Positions 22,446 through 31,665 are shown, counted from the stretch's first letter. The stretch is 64,000 bases of DNA from an uncultured Oscillibacter sp. (GCF_947654275.1 NZ_CANTJS010000001.1:1-64000); one strand, 5' to 3'. Notes: generated from the letters alone by a model not told the origin. Translations and numbers: made by a program.

Positions 22446-25400
22446 ATGAACGCGAACACACGGAACGGGCCCCCCTCCGTCCCGCCGGAAGGGCCGGGCA
22501 GAGCTTCCGGAAAGCGGAGAAAAGCAACCATATTCAAAATCTTTCTGGTCCCGCTGATTGCCATTATGCTGGTCCAGAGCGCCATCACCATCGGAACGCT
22601 GGTGGTCCGACGCACCACGGAGACCCTGGAGGAATACGCCGGGAGCATGATGGAGCGGCTGGTGGAAAACCGGGGCGTGATTCTGCAGAACGACATGAAT
22701 CAGCGCTGGTCCTCCGTCGCTGCGGAGGAGGCAATGATCGAGGCCCTTCTGGAGGACTTTCTGGAGGAGGAGAACGCCGGACTGGACGAGGTGCTCCGCT
22801 CCGACGAGCTGAAGGCCCGCTTTCTCAGCCGGATTCTCCCCGAGTGCCTGGACATTCTCCAAAGCAACACCACCACCGGCATCTTCCTGATTCTGACGGG
22901 ACCGGACCAGGGGGCCGCCGGGGAATACGACGGGGTCTTCATCCGGGATTCCGACCCCTACACCAACCCCGTCAATTATACGGACCTGCTGCTGGAGCGG
23001 GGAAACAAACAGCTCTCCAGAACCTGGAACATCCCCCTGGACACCCATTGGACCACCCGCTTTCACATGGAGGGCCAGGGGAACAGCGCCGCCCAGCGCT
23101 ACTTCTATGAGCCCTGGCGGGCAGGGACGGAGCACCCGGACGCCGACGCCAGGGATCTGGGCTACTGGGCCCTCCCCTTCACGCTGGAGCAGGACGAGAC
23201 GGACCCCCACCAGATGATTACCTATTCCCTGCCCCTGCGGCATCAGGGCCAGGTTTACGGAATCCTGGGCGTGGAAATCTCCGCCCAGCTTCTGAACGAC
23301 TATTTCCCGGCGGCGGAGCTGAACGAGTCCCAGCAGTCCGGCTATCTGCTGGCGCTCCGGCAGCCGGACGGCAGCCATGTGTCCCTGATGGGCAAGGGCA
23401 TCCTCTACGATCAGGTTCGCTCCCAGAACCAGCAGTTCCATCTGGAAGAGACAAATTATGACGATTTATCTCTGGTGCAGGACATCAGCCTGAACGACCA
23501 GGGGATTTATGCCGTATCCTGTCCGCTGAAGCTGTACGGCAGCCACGTCCCCTATGAGGAGACCGACTGGGTCCTTCTGGGGCTGGACACGGAGGAGGAC
23601 CTGTTCGGCATGAGCCGGCAGCTCTATGTGTGGATGGTCGCCGCCGTTCTGATCGGTCTGGTCTTCGGGGTCTTCGGCCTCTATCTGGTGGTGCGGCACC
23701 TGACCCGGCCGGTTCAGCGGCTGATGCACTGCATCAGTCAGGGACAGGCGGGGCTCCGGGCCTTCAAGCCCTCCAACATTCTGGAAATCGACGCCCTGTA
23801 TGACGTGGTAAACGACCTGACGGAACGGCAGAAGAAGGCGGAGAATATCCTGCTGGAGGAAAAGGAGCGCTACAAGCTGGCCCTGGAATCCTCCAAGGAC
23901 ATCTTCTTCTCCTACGACCTGCAAACCCAGATGCTGGACATCGTGAACCACAGGACCATGAACGGTCAGTGGAAACGCCCCCAGACCAAAAATGGTCTCA
24001 TCAATCCTGAGTCCATCTATGAGGCGGACCGGGCATCGGTAACGGAGGCGCTTCTCCAGAACCCGGACCATCCCTATGCGGAGTTTCGGATGCGCTGGCA
24101 GGGCGAAATCGAATTTACCTGGGTGGCCCTGTCCTGCAAAGCCCTCTATGACACGGACGGACGCCGCTGGAAGCTGGTGGGCAGTCTCCACAGCATCCAG
24201 GAGCAGAAGGAACGGGAGGCCCGGCAGCTTCGGAGAAGCACCACCGACGGCGTAACCGGCCTGTACTGCTTCAGCGCCGGCATGGAAAAGCTGAAGGCCT
24301 TCCGCCGGGCCCGTCCGGAGGGCGTCATGGCCGTGCTGCGCCTGAACCAGCTGACGGAGACCAGTGAGAAAAACGGCATCGTCTTCGGGGACATGATTCT
24401 GGAGGAAATCGGCGCGCTGATCCGGACCAGGATTCAGGTCTTCCGGGAGCAGACCGGACGGCGGGCCGTCGCCCTGCGGCTGAACAGAGACGAGTTCATC
24501 CTCTGGCAGGAGGCGGACCGGACCCAGGCGGAGGAGCTGACAACCGCTCTGCTGGACGCCGTCAGGGCGGCCTTTCCCGAGGAGCATTTCAGCGTCCGAC
24601 TGAACGCCGGCCTCACCCAGGGGAAAACGGAGCAGAACACCGAGAATCTGATCCGGCAGGCCAAGCTGGCCCAGAGTCTGGCCCCCGCCGGCGGAATCCT
24701 GTTCCACGAGGCCGGGACGGAGCCCCTGCCCCTGCTGCGGGAGCAGGAAATTACCTCCCTGGGCTACGGCGAGGACGTGAGCCTGGTATCCGTGGCCCTG
24801 AACCTCTTCGGCAAGGGCGCGGACTTCCCCGCCCAGATGACGCTGATGATTCGGAAAATCGGCCGGGCCTATCAGGCGGAGGGGGTTCTGGTGTCCCTGC
24901 TGCGGGCCGACTTCAATTCTAACTACCTGAATTACCAATGGCGCCGGTCGGGAGCGGTCATTGAGGACTGCGTGCGGAAATACCGGGAGGAGGACAAGGC
25001 GGACTTTTTCAGCTGGCTGGGTCAGGAGGAGGTCCGCCCCTTCTCCGGCGAGGACAGCGCCCAGGAGATTCTCCAGTGCTTCCTGTGCGTCCCGCCGGGA
25101 GACCGCGGCATTCTGCTGCCTCTGTACGACAGCGGAATCTACATGGGCAACATCTGCATCCTGGGCCTGGGGCCGGAGCTTCTGGAGAGCCCTGAGGAAT
25201 ACCAGAATCTGGCGGAGCTGGGCCGGGTCATTCAGAGCCAGCTGAACCAGCAGCAGCACGACATCGCCAGCAAGGCAAAGTCCGAATTCCTCTCCCGTAT
25301 GAGCCACGAAATCCGCACCCCCATGAACGGCATCATCGGCATGACGGCCATCGCACTGCAAAAGGACCAGGCCCCGGAGCGGGTCACGGACTGCCTGCAA

Positions 25401-26402
25401 AAGATACAGGCCTCCTCCGACTATCTGCTGGGACTGATCAACGACATTCTGGACATGTCCAAAATCGAAAGCGGCAAGATGAAGCTGGAGGCCCTGGACT
25501 TCCATATGGACAAGGCCCTTGACACCATCCGGGAGCTGATTGTCTCCCAGGCGGAGGCAAAGCAGGTGGAATTTGTCCAGGACGTCCATCTGACGCACCA
25601 CTGGTTCCAGGCGGACAGCATGCGCATCAGTCAGGTGCTGATCAACCTGCTGGGCAACGCCGTGAAATTCACCCCTCCGGGGGGACGCATCACCCTGACG
25701 GTACGGGAGGAAAGCGCCGCCGAAACGGAGTCCCTGGTCTATTTCGCCGTCAGGGACACGGGCGTCGGCATCCCCAAGGAGGAGCAGGAACGGGTTTTCC
25801 GCTCCTTCGAGCAGGCCTCGGGGACCAATCCCGCCAAGCAGCGGGGCACCGGACTGGGCCTCTCCATCAGCAGCCGCCTGGTGCAGATGATGGGCAGCAG
25901 CATCCAGCTGGACAGCGCCCCGGGACAGGGCAGCACCTTCAGCTTCTCCATTCCTCTGACGCTGGGCAAGTGCACAGAGGATGAGGACCGGCAGGAGGAG
26001 CCCCTCTCCTTCGACGGATGCCGCATCCTGGTGGTGGAGGACAACGACCTGAACGCCGAGATTGCCCAGTGTCTTCTGGAGGAACGGAACTTTGAGGTGG
26101 ACTGCGTTTATGACGGCGCTCAGGCCGTGGAGCGCATCCGCTCCACGCCGCCGGGGACCTATGACGTCATTCTGATGGACATCATGATGCCGGTGATGGA
26201 CGGTCTGGAGGCCACCCGGGCCATCCGGAGCATGGAGCGGGAGGACTGCCGCACCATCCCCATCATCGCCATGTCGGCCAACGCCTTTGACGACGACCTG
26301 AAAAAATCCGTGGAGTGCGGCATGAACGGACATCTGTCCAAACCCGTGGAGGTCGACAAGCTGTATCAGACGCTGAGCGAGGTCATCCGCCAGAGGCCCT
26401 GA
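22446..26402 (+). CDS. Hybrid sensor histidine kinase with extracytoplasmic sensor, PAS, degenerate GGDEF, and receiver
   Basis: The protein has 1318 residues. A membrane helix at about 30-52 and another at 393-416 bracket an extracellular Cache-like sensor of some 340 residues. HAMP (VVRHLTRPVQRLM) and a PAS-like domain (about 480-590) follow. A GGDEF-type domain at about 598-755 has its active motif changed to RLNRDEF, so diguanylate cyclase activity is unlikely. After a further GAF-like segment comes HisKA with phosphoacceptor His about 953 (RMSHEIRTPMNG), an ATPase domain (INLLGNAVKFTPPGG; GTGLGLSIS) and a receiver with Asp near 1243 (VILMDIMMP). Start ATG 22446 is 7 nt after the binding-protein stop, with weak ribosome site, implying coupling. 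No DNA-binding response regulator is next to it. Confidence 0.9.
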   Translation: MNANTRNGPPSVPPEGPGRASGKRRKATIFKIFLVPLIAIMLVQSAITIGTLVVRRTTETLEEYAGSMMERLVENRGVILQNDMNQRWSSVAAEEAMIEALLEDFLEEENAGLDEVLRSDELKARFLSRILPECLDILQSNTTTGIFLILTGPDQGAAGEYDGVFIRDSDPYTNPVNYTDLLLERGNKQLSRTWNIPLDTHWTTRFHMEGQGNSAAQRYFYEPWRAGTEHPDADARDLGYWALPFTLEQDETDPHQMITYSLPLRHQGQVYGILGVEISAQLLNDYFPAAELNESQQSGYLLALRQPDGSHVSLMGKGILYDQVRSQNQQFHLEETNYDDLSLVQDISLNDQGIYAVSCPLKLYGSHVPYEETDWVLLGLDTEEDLFGMSRQLYVWMVAAVLIGLVFGVFGLYLVVRHLTRPVQRLMHCISQGQAGLRAFKPSNILEIDALYDVVNDLTERQKKAENILLEEKERYKLALESSKDIFFSYDLQTQMLDIVNHRTMNGQWKRPQTKNGLINPESIYEADRASVTEALLQNPDHPYAEFRMRWQGEIEFTWVALSCKALYDTDGRRWKLVGSLHSIQEQKEREARQLRRSTTDGVTGLYCFSAGMEKLKAFRRARPEGVMAVLRLNQLTETSEKNGIVFGDMILEEIGALIRTRIQVFREQTGRRAVALRLNRDEFILWQEADRTQAEELTTALLDAVRAAFPEEHFSVRLNAGLTQGKTEQNTENLIRQAKLAQSLAPAGGILFHEAGTEPLPLLREQEITSLGYGEDVSLVSVALNLFGKGADFPAQMTLMIRKIGRAYQAEGVLVSLLRADFNSNYLNYQWRRSGAVIEDCVRKYREEDKADFFSWLGQEEVRPFSGEDSAQEILQCFLCVPPGDRGILLPLYDSGIYMGNICILGLGPELLESPEEYQNLAELGRVIQSQLNQQQHDIASKAKSEFLSRMSHEIRTPMNGIIGMTAIALQKDQAPERVTDCLQKIQASSDYLLGLINDILDMSKIESGKMKLEALDFHMDKALDTIRELIVSQAEAKQVEFVQDVHLTHHWFQADSMRISQVLINLLGNAVKFTPPGGRITLTVREESAAETESLVYFAVRDTGVGIPKEEQERVFRSFEQASGTNPAKQRGTGLGLSISSRLVQMMGSSIQLDSAPGQGSTFSFSIPLTLGKCTEDEDRQEEPLSFDGCRILVVEDNDLNAEIAQCLLEERNFEVDCVYDGAQAVERIRSTPPGTYDVILMDIMMPVMDGLEATRAIRSMEREDCRTIPIIAMSANAFDDDLKKSVECGMNGHLSKPVEVDKLYQTLSEVIRQRP

Positions 26403-26492
26403 CCTCCGCGCCGTATCCCACCGGGAAAAAGCCCGGTTCGCAAGGCTTTGTGAAGAACTCGGCATGAACTGAACAAATTCGGCTCGTTTCAC

Positions 26493-26524
26493 GGGCCCCG
26501 CCGGAGCGGCTTCCGGCGGGGCCC
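26493..26524 (+). terminator. Terminator after the hybrid kinase gene
   Basis: Perfect 13-bp GC-rich arms (26493-26505, 26512-26524) followed by GCTCTTCT. The T-tract is short. Confidence 0.6.
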
Positions 26525-26642
26525 GCTCTTCTGCCCGGAGGCCGGAAGGCTGGACCCTCCGAATCCCAGGTCTTCCGGCGTGCCTGCCAAGAATCCTGTC
26601 CTTTTATCCCGTCTTTTTGTGTATCTTTTCGTCAAAACCGCA

Positions 26643-26671
26643 TTGCGCGCTCATTTGCACAGTGCTATATT
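26643..26671 (+). promoter_or_regulatory. Sigma-A promoter for the CPA2 antiporter
   Basis: -35 TTGCGC (26643-26648), 17-bp spacer, -10 TATATT (26666-26671), 66 nt before ATG 26738. Confidence 0.6.
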
Positions 26672-26737
26672 AGCTAATGCGAATCTGAGGCCGGCAAGCC
26701 CCCGGGCCGCCGTCCTCCTCTAAAACGAGGTGCCGCA

Positions 26738-28024
26738 ATGCAGATTTTAATTCAACTGTCTCTTTCTCTGGTGGGCGGGCTGCTGATGTCCCGGCTGGCG
26801 AAAAAGCTGAGCCTTCCCGCCGTCACCGCTTATCTGGTCACCGGGCTTCTGCTGGGGCCCTACTGTCTGGGCGCGCTGAACCTGATGTCCCTGGGCTTCC
26901 AGAGTCTGGAGGAGGTGGCCGCCCTGGATCTGATTTCCCAGGTGGCCCTGGGCTTCATCGCCTTCACCATCGGCAACGAATTCCGGCTGGAACAGCTGAA
27001 GCACATGGGAAAGCAGGCCATCACCGTGGGCATTTTGCAGGCCGTGGCCACCACGGTCCTGGTGGACGCGGCTCTGATTGCCCTCCATCTCATGAATCCG
27101 GAGCTGATTTCCCTGGGCGCCGCCGTGACCCTGGGCGCCATTGCTGCCGCCACCGCCCCGGCGGCCACGCTGATGGTGGTCCGCCAGTACAAGGCCGACG
27201 GCCCCCTGACCAAGCTGCTGTTACTGGTGGTGGCCATTGACGACGCGGTGGGCCTGATACTCTTCTCCGCCTCCTTCGGCGTGGCCTCCGCTCTGGAGAG
27301 CGGGACCATCAGCGCCGTGACCGTGGTGGTGGAGCCCCTGGTGGAAATCCTGCTGTCCCTGCTTCTGGGAAGCTTCGCGGGCTGGGTGCTGTTCCGGGTG
27401 GAAAAGTATTTCCATTCCCGCAGCAAGCGCCTGTCCATCTCCATCGGCTTCGTGCTGCTGACGGTGGGCCTGTCCATGGCGGAATTCGAAGTGGGCGGCA
27501 TTCACTGCGGGTTCAGCCTGCTGCTGGTGTGCATGATGACGGGCACCATCTTCTGCAACATCTGCGACTTCTCCGAGGAGCTGATGAGCCGGGTGGACGG
27601 CTGGACGGCCCCGCTGTTTGTGCTGTTCTTCGTGCTCTCCGGCGCGGAGCTGGATTTGAAGATTCTGTCCAATCCCCTGGCTCTGCTGATTGGCGCGGTG
27701 TACATCGCCGCCCGGAGCCTGGGCAAGTACCTTGGGGCCTGTGGCAGCTGCGCCCTGACCCGCTGCGCCCCCAATATCACAAAGTATCTGGGCATCACCC
27801 TGCTGCCCCAGGCCGGCGTGGCCCTGGGCATGGCCCTCACCGCACAGCAGCTGTCCGACGGGCAGATGGTACGGAATGTGGTGCTGTTCTCCGTGCTGGT
27901 CTATGAGCTGGTGGGTCCGGCTCTGACGAAGCGGGCCCTGATTGCCGCCGGGGAAATCCAGTCGGAGGGCCGGACCTCTGCCCGGCGGAAGAACCCGCCC
28001 AAGGCGCCTCTCCGGCGGCTCTGA
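26738..28024 (+). CDS. CPA2-type cation:proton antiporter
   Basis: This 428-residue polytopic membrane protein has about 12-13 helices. The conserved CPA2/Kef-type features are LSLPAVTAYLVTGLLLGPY near the N-terminus, ALGFIAFTIGNEF in place of the usual LGLE region, and LLLVVAIDDAVGLILFS with paired Asp residues expected at the ion site. There is no C-terminal TrkA-N domain, so the protein resembles bare antiporters (NapA or GerN type) rather than KefB. It exchanges Na+ or K+ for H+; the ion cannot be read. The basic C-terminal tail (TSARRKNPPKAPLRRL) is cytosolic. It is a single-gene unit with its own promoter. Confidence 0.87.
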   Translation: MQILIQLSLSLVGGLLMSRLAKKLSLPAVTAYLVTGLLLGPYCLGALNLMSLGFQSLEEVAALDLISQVALGFIAFTIGNEFRLEQLKHMGKQAITVGILQAVATTVLVDAALIALHLMNPELISLGAAVTLGAIAAATAPAATLMVVRQYKADGPLTKLLLLVVAIDDAVGLILFSASFGVASALESGTISAVTVVVEPLVEILLSLLLGSFAGWVLFRVEKYFHSRSKRLSISIGFVLLTVGLSMAEFEVGGIHCGFSLLLVCMMTGTIFCNICDFSEELMSRVDGWTAPLFVLFFVLSGAELDLKILSNPLALLIGAVYIAARSLGKYLGACGSCALTRCAPNITKYLGITLLPQAGVALGMALTAQQLSDGQMVRNVVLFSVLVYELVGPALTKRALIAAGEIQSEGRTSARRKNPPKAPLRRL

Positions 28025-28205
28025 GGGAGCCTGCGGGCGGACGCCCCCCGTCCCCCCGGGAAGCTCCGCACAGCGGAGGCGGACGGCGGTCCGTCTCCGG
28101 CTGTCAGAGCAGCCCCGGAAACCGGCAAAAAGGGCCCGGGACCTGTCAGAAGTCCCGAAGCCTTTTCAATCACTTACAGAGGCGCAAAAAAAGAAGCGCA
28201 AAAAA

Positions 28206-28248
28206 GAGGCGCGGTCTGCTGAAATATCCTTTCAACAGGCCGCGCCTC
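28206..28248 (-). terminator. Terminator of the NfeD-SPFH operon
   Basis: Stem between 28206-28224 and 28230-28248 (GAGGCGCGG pairs with CCGCGCCTC) lies just past the SPFH stop. On the minus strand it is followed by a T-run and further T-rich sequence. Confidence 0.75.
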
Positions 28249-28251
28249 CGC

Positions 28252-29202
28252 TTATTTCTTCTCCTTGGAATCCTCGCTCTCAAACACGGCCTTGGCCCCG
28301 GCGGCCAGGCCCGCCAGACCCTGGAGCTCGCTGGGGATGATGATTTTGGTGGCTTTGCCGTCGGCCACCTTGGTCATGGCCTCCAGGGCTTTCAGCTTCA
28401 CCACCTGGTCATTGGGGGCGGCGGCGTTCAGCAACCGCAGGGACTCCGCCAGAGCGGTCTGGACCCGGGTGATGGCCTCGGCCTCCGCCTCGGCGGCCAT
28501 AATCCGGGCCTCCTTTTCGCCCTCGGCCTTCAGAATGGCGGCCTGCTTGGCGGCCTCGGCCTTTAAGAGGGCCGCCTGCTTCTCGCCCTCGGCCACCAGG
28601 ATTTGAGACTGCTTCTGCCCCTCCGCCTGGAGGATGGACTCCCGGCGCTCCCGCTCGGCCTTCATCTGCTTTTCCATGGCGTTCTGAATCTCCCGGGGCG
28701 GGATGATGTTTTTCAGCTCCACCCGGTTGATCTTGATGCCCCAGGGGTCCGTGGCCTCGTCCAGGATGGAGCGCATCCGGGAGTTGATGATGTCCCGGCT
28801 GGTGAGGGACTGGTCCAGCTCCATTTCACCGATGATGTTCCGCAGCGTGGTGGCCGTCAGGTTCTCCACCGCGTTCATGGGGTTATCCACCCCGTAGGTA
28901 TAGAGCTTGGGGTCTGTAATCTGGAAGTAAATCACCGTGTCAATCTGCATGGTCACATTGTCCTTGGTGATGACGGGCTGAGGGGGGAAATCCGCCACCT
29001 GCTCCTTGAGGGACACCTTTTTCATAATCCGCATCACAAAGGGAATTTTGATGTGGGGCCCCTGGTTCCACACGGTGTAGAACCGGCCCAGCCAGGTGAT
29101 CACATAGGCCTGGGACTGCTGCACGATGTGAAAGTTCACACCAATCAGCAGCACCAGCAGCACAATCACCATCACCAAAGGAATCCACCACAGAGGTATC
29201 AT
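28252..29202 (-). CDS. SPFH/Band-7 domain membrane protein (stomatin/QmcA-like)
   Basis: This 316-residue protein has one N-terminal membrane helix (LWWIPLVMVIVLLVLLIGV) and a Band-7/SPFH domain (residues about 25-185, containing YVITWLGRFYTVWNQGPHIKIPF and IIGEMELDQSLTSRDIIN). A long helical region of Ala/Glu/Lys repeats with alternating EGEKQAALLKAEAAKQ follows, likely coiled coil for oligomer assembly. Members form membrane scaffolds linked to protease or lipid organisation. It overlaps the upstream NfeD-like gene by 4 nt, the standard pairing of this family. AAAAGGAGG lies before ATG 29202. Confidence 0.93.
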   Translation of the reverse strand: MIPLWWIPLVMVIVLLVLLIGVNFHIVQQSQAYVITWLGRFYTVWNQGPHIKIPFVMRIMKKVSLKEQVADFPPQPVITKDNVTMQIDTVIYFQITDPKLYTYGVDNPMNAVENLTATTLRNIIGEMELDQSLTSRDIINSRMRSILDEATDPWGIKINRVELKNIIPPREIQNAMEKQMKAERERRESILQAEGQKQSQILVAEGEKQAALLKAEAAKQAAILKAEGEKEARIMAAEAEAEAITRVQTALAESLRLLNAAAPNDQVVKLKALEAMTKVADGKATKIIIPSELQGLAGLAAGAKAVFESEDSKEKK

Positions 29203-29672
29203 GATACCGCCTCCTTTTCAAATTGGGAACTCTGCTCCAGCTGGTCCGGCTCCACCAGCAGCTTCACGCCCTCAATCCGCCGGACCCGGACCCGCTCCCC
29301 TGCGGGAATGACGCCGCCGCCGGCGCTGCGGGCGGTCCAGGTCTTGCCGTCCACGTACACCGCGCCGGAGGCCCGCCGGTTGTCAATGGTCTCCGTCACC
29401 TCCGCCAGGGCGCCGATCACACGGTCGGAGTTGGTGGGGACCGGGGGCCTCGTCATAAACCGCCGCACCAGGGGCCGGGTCAGAATCAGGGCCGCGGCGG
29501 ACACGATGGCAAAGGTCAGCATCTGCACCGCCACAGATCCCCCCGCCACCGACACGGCCAGCGCCGCCAGGGCGCCCACCACGAACCACACAGAGACCAG
29601 GCCCTCCGTCAGCAGCTCCACCACACCGAACAGCGCCACGCCGCCCAGCCAGAGCCATACCATCAAATTCAT
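29199..29672 (-). CDS. NfeD-like membrane protein with OB-fold C-terminus
   Basis: This 157-residue protein has three to four membrane helices (NLMVWLWLGGVALFGVVELL to FAIVSAAALIL, residues 2-75). A soluble beta-rich domain follows (VIGALAEVTETIDNRRASGAVYVDGKTWTARSAGG), the OB-fold of NfeD that contacts the partner SPFH protein. ATG 29672 has AAAGGAGG 5 nt upstream; the stop overlaps the SPFH start (ATGA). An extended -10 promoter lies at 29715-29723. The pair probably forms a membrane microdomain scaffold. Confidence 0.9.
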   Translation of the reverse strand: MNLMVWLWLGGVALFGVVELLTEGLVSVWFVVGALAALAVSVAGGSVAVQMLTFAIVSAAALILTRPLVRRFMTRPPVPTNSDRVIGALAEVTETIDNRRASGAVYVDGKTWTARSAGGGVIPAGERVRVRRIEGVKLLVEPDQLEQSSQFEKEAVS

Positions 29673-29714
29673 AAGCGCCTCCTTTCCGCGCCTGTGCGCA
29701 TACGCTTTTAACTC

Positions 29715-29723
29715 AGTATAGCA
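29715..29723 (-). promoter_or_regulatory. Extended -10 promoter for the NfeD-SPFH operon
   Basis: On the minus strand, TGC directly precedes -10 TATACT (29720-29715). No good -35 box lies 17 bp upstream, so recognition would depend on the extended -10. Confidence 0.45.
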
Positions 29724-29788
29724 CAGTCCGGCCCTGAATGATATTTCATTTGTGTAACATTGTCCGGCGCGAAACGGCGGCAAAACGT

Positions 29789-29817
29789 TTGACTTTTCCC
29801 GCCGGCGGTGCTATAGT
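29789..29817 (+). promoter_or_regulatory. Sigma-A promoter whose -10 box is a repeat-element end
   Basis: -35 TTGACT (29789-29794), 17-bp spacer, extended -10 TGCTATAGT (29809-29817). The TATAGT is the first six bases of a 19-bp relic of the interspersed element. The palindrome AAAACGTTT overlaps the -35. It lies 190 bp before the response regulator and is the only good promoter there. Confidence 0.6.
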
Positions 29818-29830
29818 CAGCACAGCTGAA
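29812..29830 (+). repeat. Terminal relic (19 bp) of the interspersed element
   Basis: TATAGTCAGCACAGCTGAA is 18 of 19 identical to the left end of copy 1 at 14838. Nothing of the element follows, so it is a solo end or the remnant of a decayed copy. The rest of the 333-bp gap is GC-rich without a recognised gene. Confidence 0.6.
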
Positions 29831-30005
29831 GCGGGTCCCCCGGAGCCTTTTCAAAGCGCCCCGGCGGCCCGCCCTAAGTGAGTTGAACGCTTCCGAGCCG
29901 AAGGGCCGGAAGCCACAGATGCCTTTCTCTGCCGGCGGCCGCCGCCTGCGGCGCGCGAAACGGCTTCAGTCATACCCCCTATGTTATGCGGAAGGAGAGC
30001 CGGCC

Positions 30006-30680
30006 ATGTATCGGATTTTGATTGTGGAGGACGACGAGGTCATCGCCGGCGTGGTCCGCCGGCACCTGGAAAGCTGGGGCTATCAGGTGGGCTGCGTCCG
30101 GCGCTTTGACGCCGTGCTGGAGGAATTCACCACCTTTGACCCTCAGCTGGTGCTGCTGGACGTCTCCCTGCCCTTTTTCAACGGCTTCCACTGGTGCCGG
30201 GAGATTCGGAACGTCTCCAGGGTGCCCATTCTCTTCCTGACCTCCGCCTCCGACAATGTAAACGTGGTGATGGCCATGCAGATCGGCGGGGACGACCTGC
30301 TGGCCAAGCCCTTTGACCTTCAGGTTCTCTCCGCCAAGGTTCAGGCCATGCTCCGCAGGACCTATGACTTTGGGCCCTCCGCCGTCCTCCTCAGCTGCGG
30401 CGGCGCGGTGCTGAACCTGTCCGACGGCAGCCTGACCGCCGGAGACCATAAGGTGGAGCTGACGAAAAACGAGCTGAAAATTCTCCAGCTTCTCTTCCAG
30501 CACAAGGGCCAGATTGTCAGCCGGGACGCCATCATGACCGCCCTGTGGGAGTCCGACAGCTTCGTGGATGAAAATACCCTGTCCGTCAACGTAAACCGCC
30601 TGCGGCGGAAGCTGGAGACCGCCGGGCTGCCGGACTTCATCCGCACCCGGAAGGGCGCGGGCTATCTGATTGAGGGCTGA
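30006..30680 (+). CDS. OmpR-family response regulator
   Basis: This 224-residue protein has a receiver domain (residues 1-118) with the acidic pocket in IVEDDEV and phosphoacceptor Asp52 (LLDVSLPF), and Lys near 102 (LAKPFD). A winged-helix trans_reg_C domain follows (about 130-224: TKNELKILQLLFQHKGQIVSRDAIM, RLRRKLE, RTRKGAGYLIEG). I chose ATG 30006 with AAGGAGAG upstream; a longer reading frame from 29883 lacks a site. The histidine kinase gene starts 4 nt after the stop. The kinase type suggests a Bce-like system for cell-envelope or peptide stress. Confidence 0.92.
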   Translation: MYRILIVEDDEVIAGVVRRHLESWGYQVGCVRRFDAVLEEFTTFDPQLVLLDVSLPFFNGFHWCREIRNVSRVPILFLTSASDNVNVVMAMQIGGDDLLAKPFDLQVLSAKVQAMLRRTYDFGPSAVLLSCGGAVLNLSDGSLTAGDHKVELTKNELKILQLLFQHKGQIVSRDAIMTALWESDSFVDENTLSVNVNRLRRKLETAGLPDFIRTRKGAGYLIEG

Positions 30681-30684
30681 GACC

Positions 30685-31665
30685 ATGAATCTGCTGTCTG
30701 CCTATCTGAAACGGCAGTGGAAGCTGCTGCTTCTTCTGAGCTGCTTTGCCGCCGTCCTGACCGGCGTTTTCTATCTCTATCAAATGCCCGCCGAACCGCT
30801 GCTCTACGGCGGGGCCCTGTGCCTGGTGCTGGGGGCGGCGCTTTTCTCCCTGAGCTATGTCCGCTTCTGCCGGCGTCACCGGGAGCTTCAATGGCTGCTC
30901 CTCCGGGCCCGGGAGCAGTCCCTGCCTCTGCCGCCGCCCCGGGGACTGCTGGAAGAGGATTATCAGTCCCTGCTGGAGGCCGTCTGCGTCCACCGGGCGG
31001 CCCTGGCCTCGGAGAACGACAGCCGTCTCCAGGACATGACGGACTACTACACCCTCTGGGCCCACCAGATCAAGACCCCCATCGCCGCCATGGGCCTGCT
31101 ACTTCAGGAGGAGTCCAGGCCGGAGCTGGAAGCGGAGCTTCTGAAAATCCGGCAGTATGTGGACATGGTGCTGAACTATCTGCGTCTGGGCAGCAGCTCC
31201 ACGGACTACGTGCTGCGGCCCTGTCCCCTGGACCCGCTGCTGCGCCAGGCGGCCCGGAAATACGCCCGGATGTTCATTCTGAAAAAAATCTCCCTGGACT
31301 TCCGGGAAACGGGAAGGACCGTGCTGACGGACGAAAAGTGGCTGGCCTTCGTGGTGGAACAGCTGCTGTCCAACGCCCTGAAATACACGCCGGAGGGCGG
31401 CGTCATCCGGGTCTACGGCGACGGGGACACCCTGGTGATTGCCGACAGCGGCATCGGCATCCGGGAGGAGGACATCCCCCGTGTCTTCGAAAAGGGCTTC
31501 ACCGGCTTTAACGGCCGGGAGGACAAAAAATCCACCGGCATCGGCCTCTATCTCTGCCGCCAGGTGATGGACCGGCTGAACCACGGCATCACCATCGCCT
31601 CCCGCCCCGGTCAGGGAACCCTGGTGCGGCTGGATCTCAGCCGGAAGGCCGCAGGCGTGGAATAG
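30685..31665 (+). CDS. Intramembrane-sensing (BceS-like) sensor histidine kinase
   Basis: The protein has 326 residues. Two closely spaced membrane helices (about 14-33 and 43-60) with a loop of only some ten residues leave no extracellular sensor domain, which defines intramembrane-sensing kinases. The H-box is DYYTLWAHQIKTPIAAM (His127). The N, G1 and G2 boxes are LLSNALKYTPEGG, IADSGIGI and STGIGLYLCRQ. BceS-type kinases normally sense through a BceAB-type ABC transporter, but none lies here; an AEC transporter follows 23 bp downstream instead. Confidence 0.9.
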   Translation: MNLLSAYLKRQWKLLLLLSCFAAVLTGVFYLYQMPAEPLLYGGALCLVLGAALFSLSYVRFCRRHRELQWLLLRAREQSLPLPPPRGLLEEDYQSLLEAVCVHRAALASENDSRLQDMTDYYTLWAHQIKTPIAAMGLLLQEESRPELEAELLKIRQYVDMVLNYLRLGSSSTDYVLRPCPLDPLLRQAARKYARMFILKKISLDFRETGRTVLTDEKWLAFVVEQLLSNALKYTPEGGVIRVYGDGDTLVIADSGIGIREEDIPRVFEKGFTGFNGREDKKSTGIGLYLCRQVMDRLNHGITIASRPGQGTLVRLDLSRKAAGVE

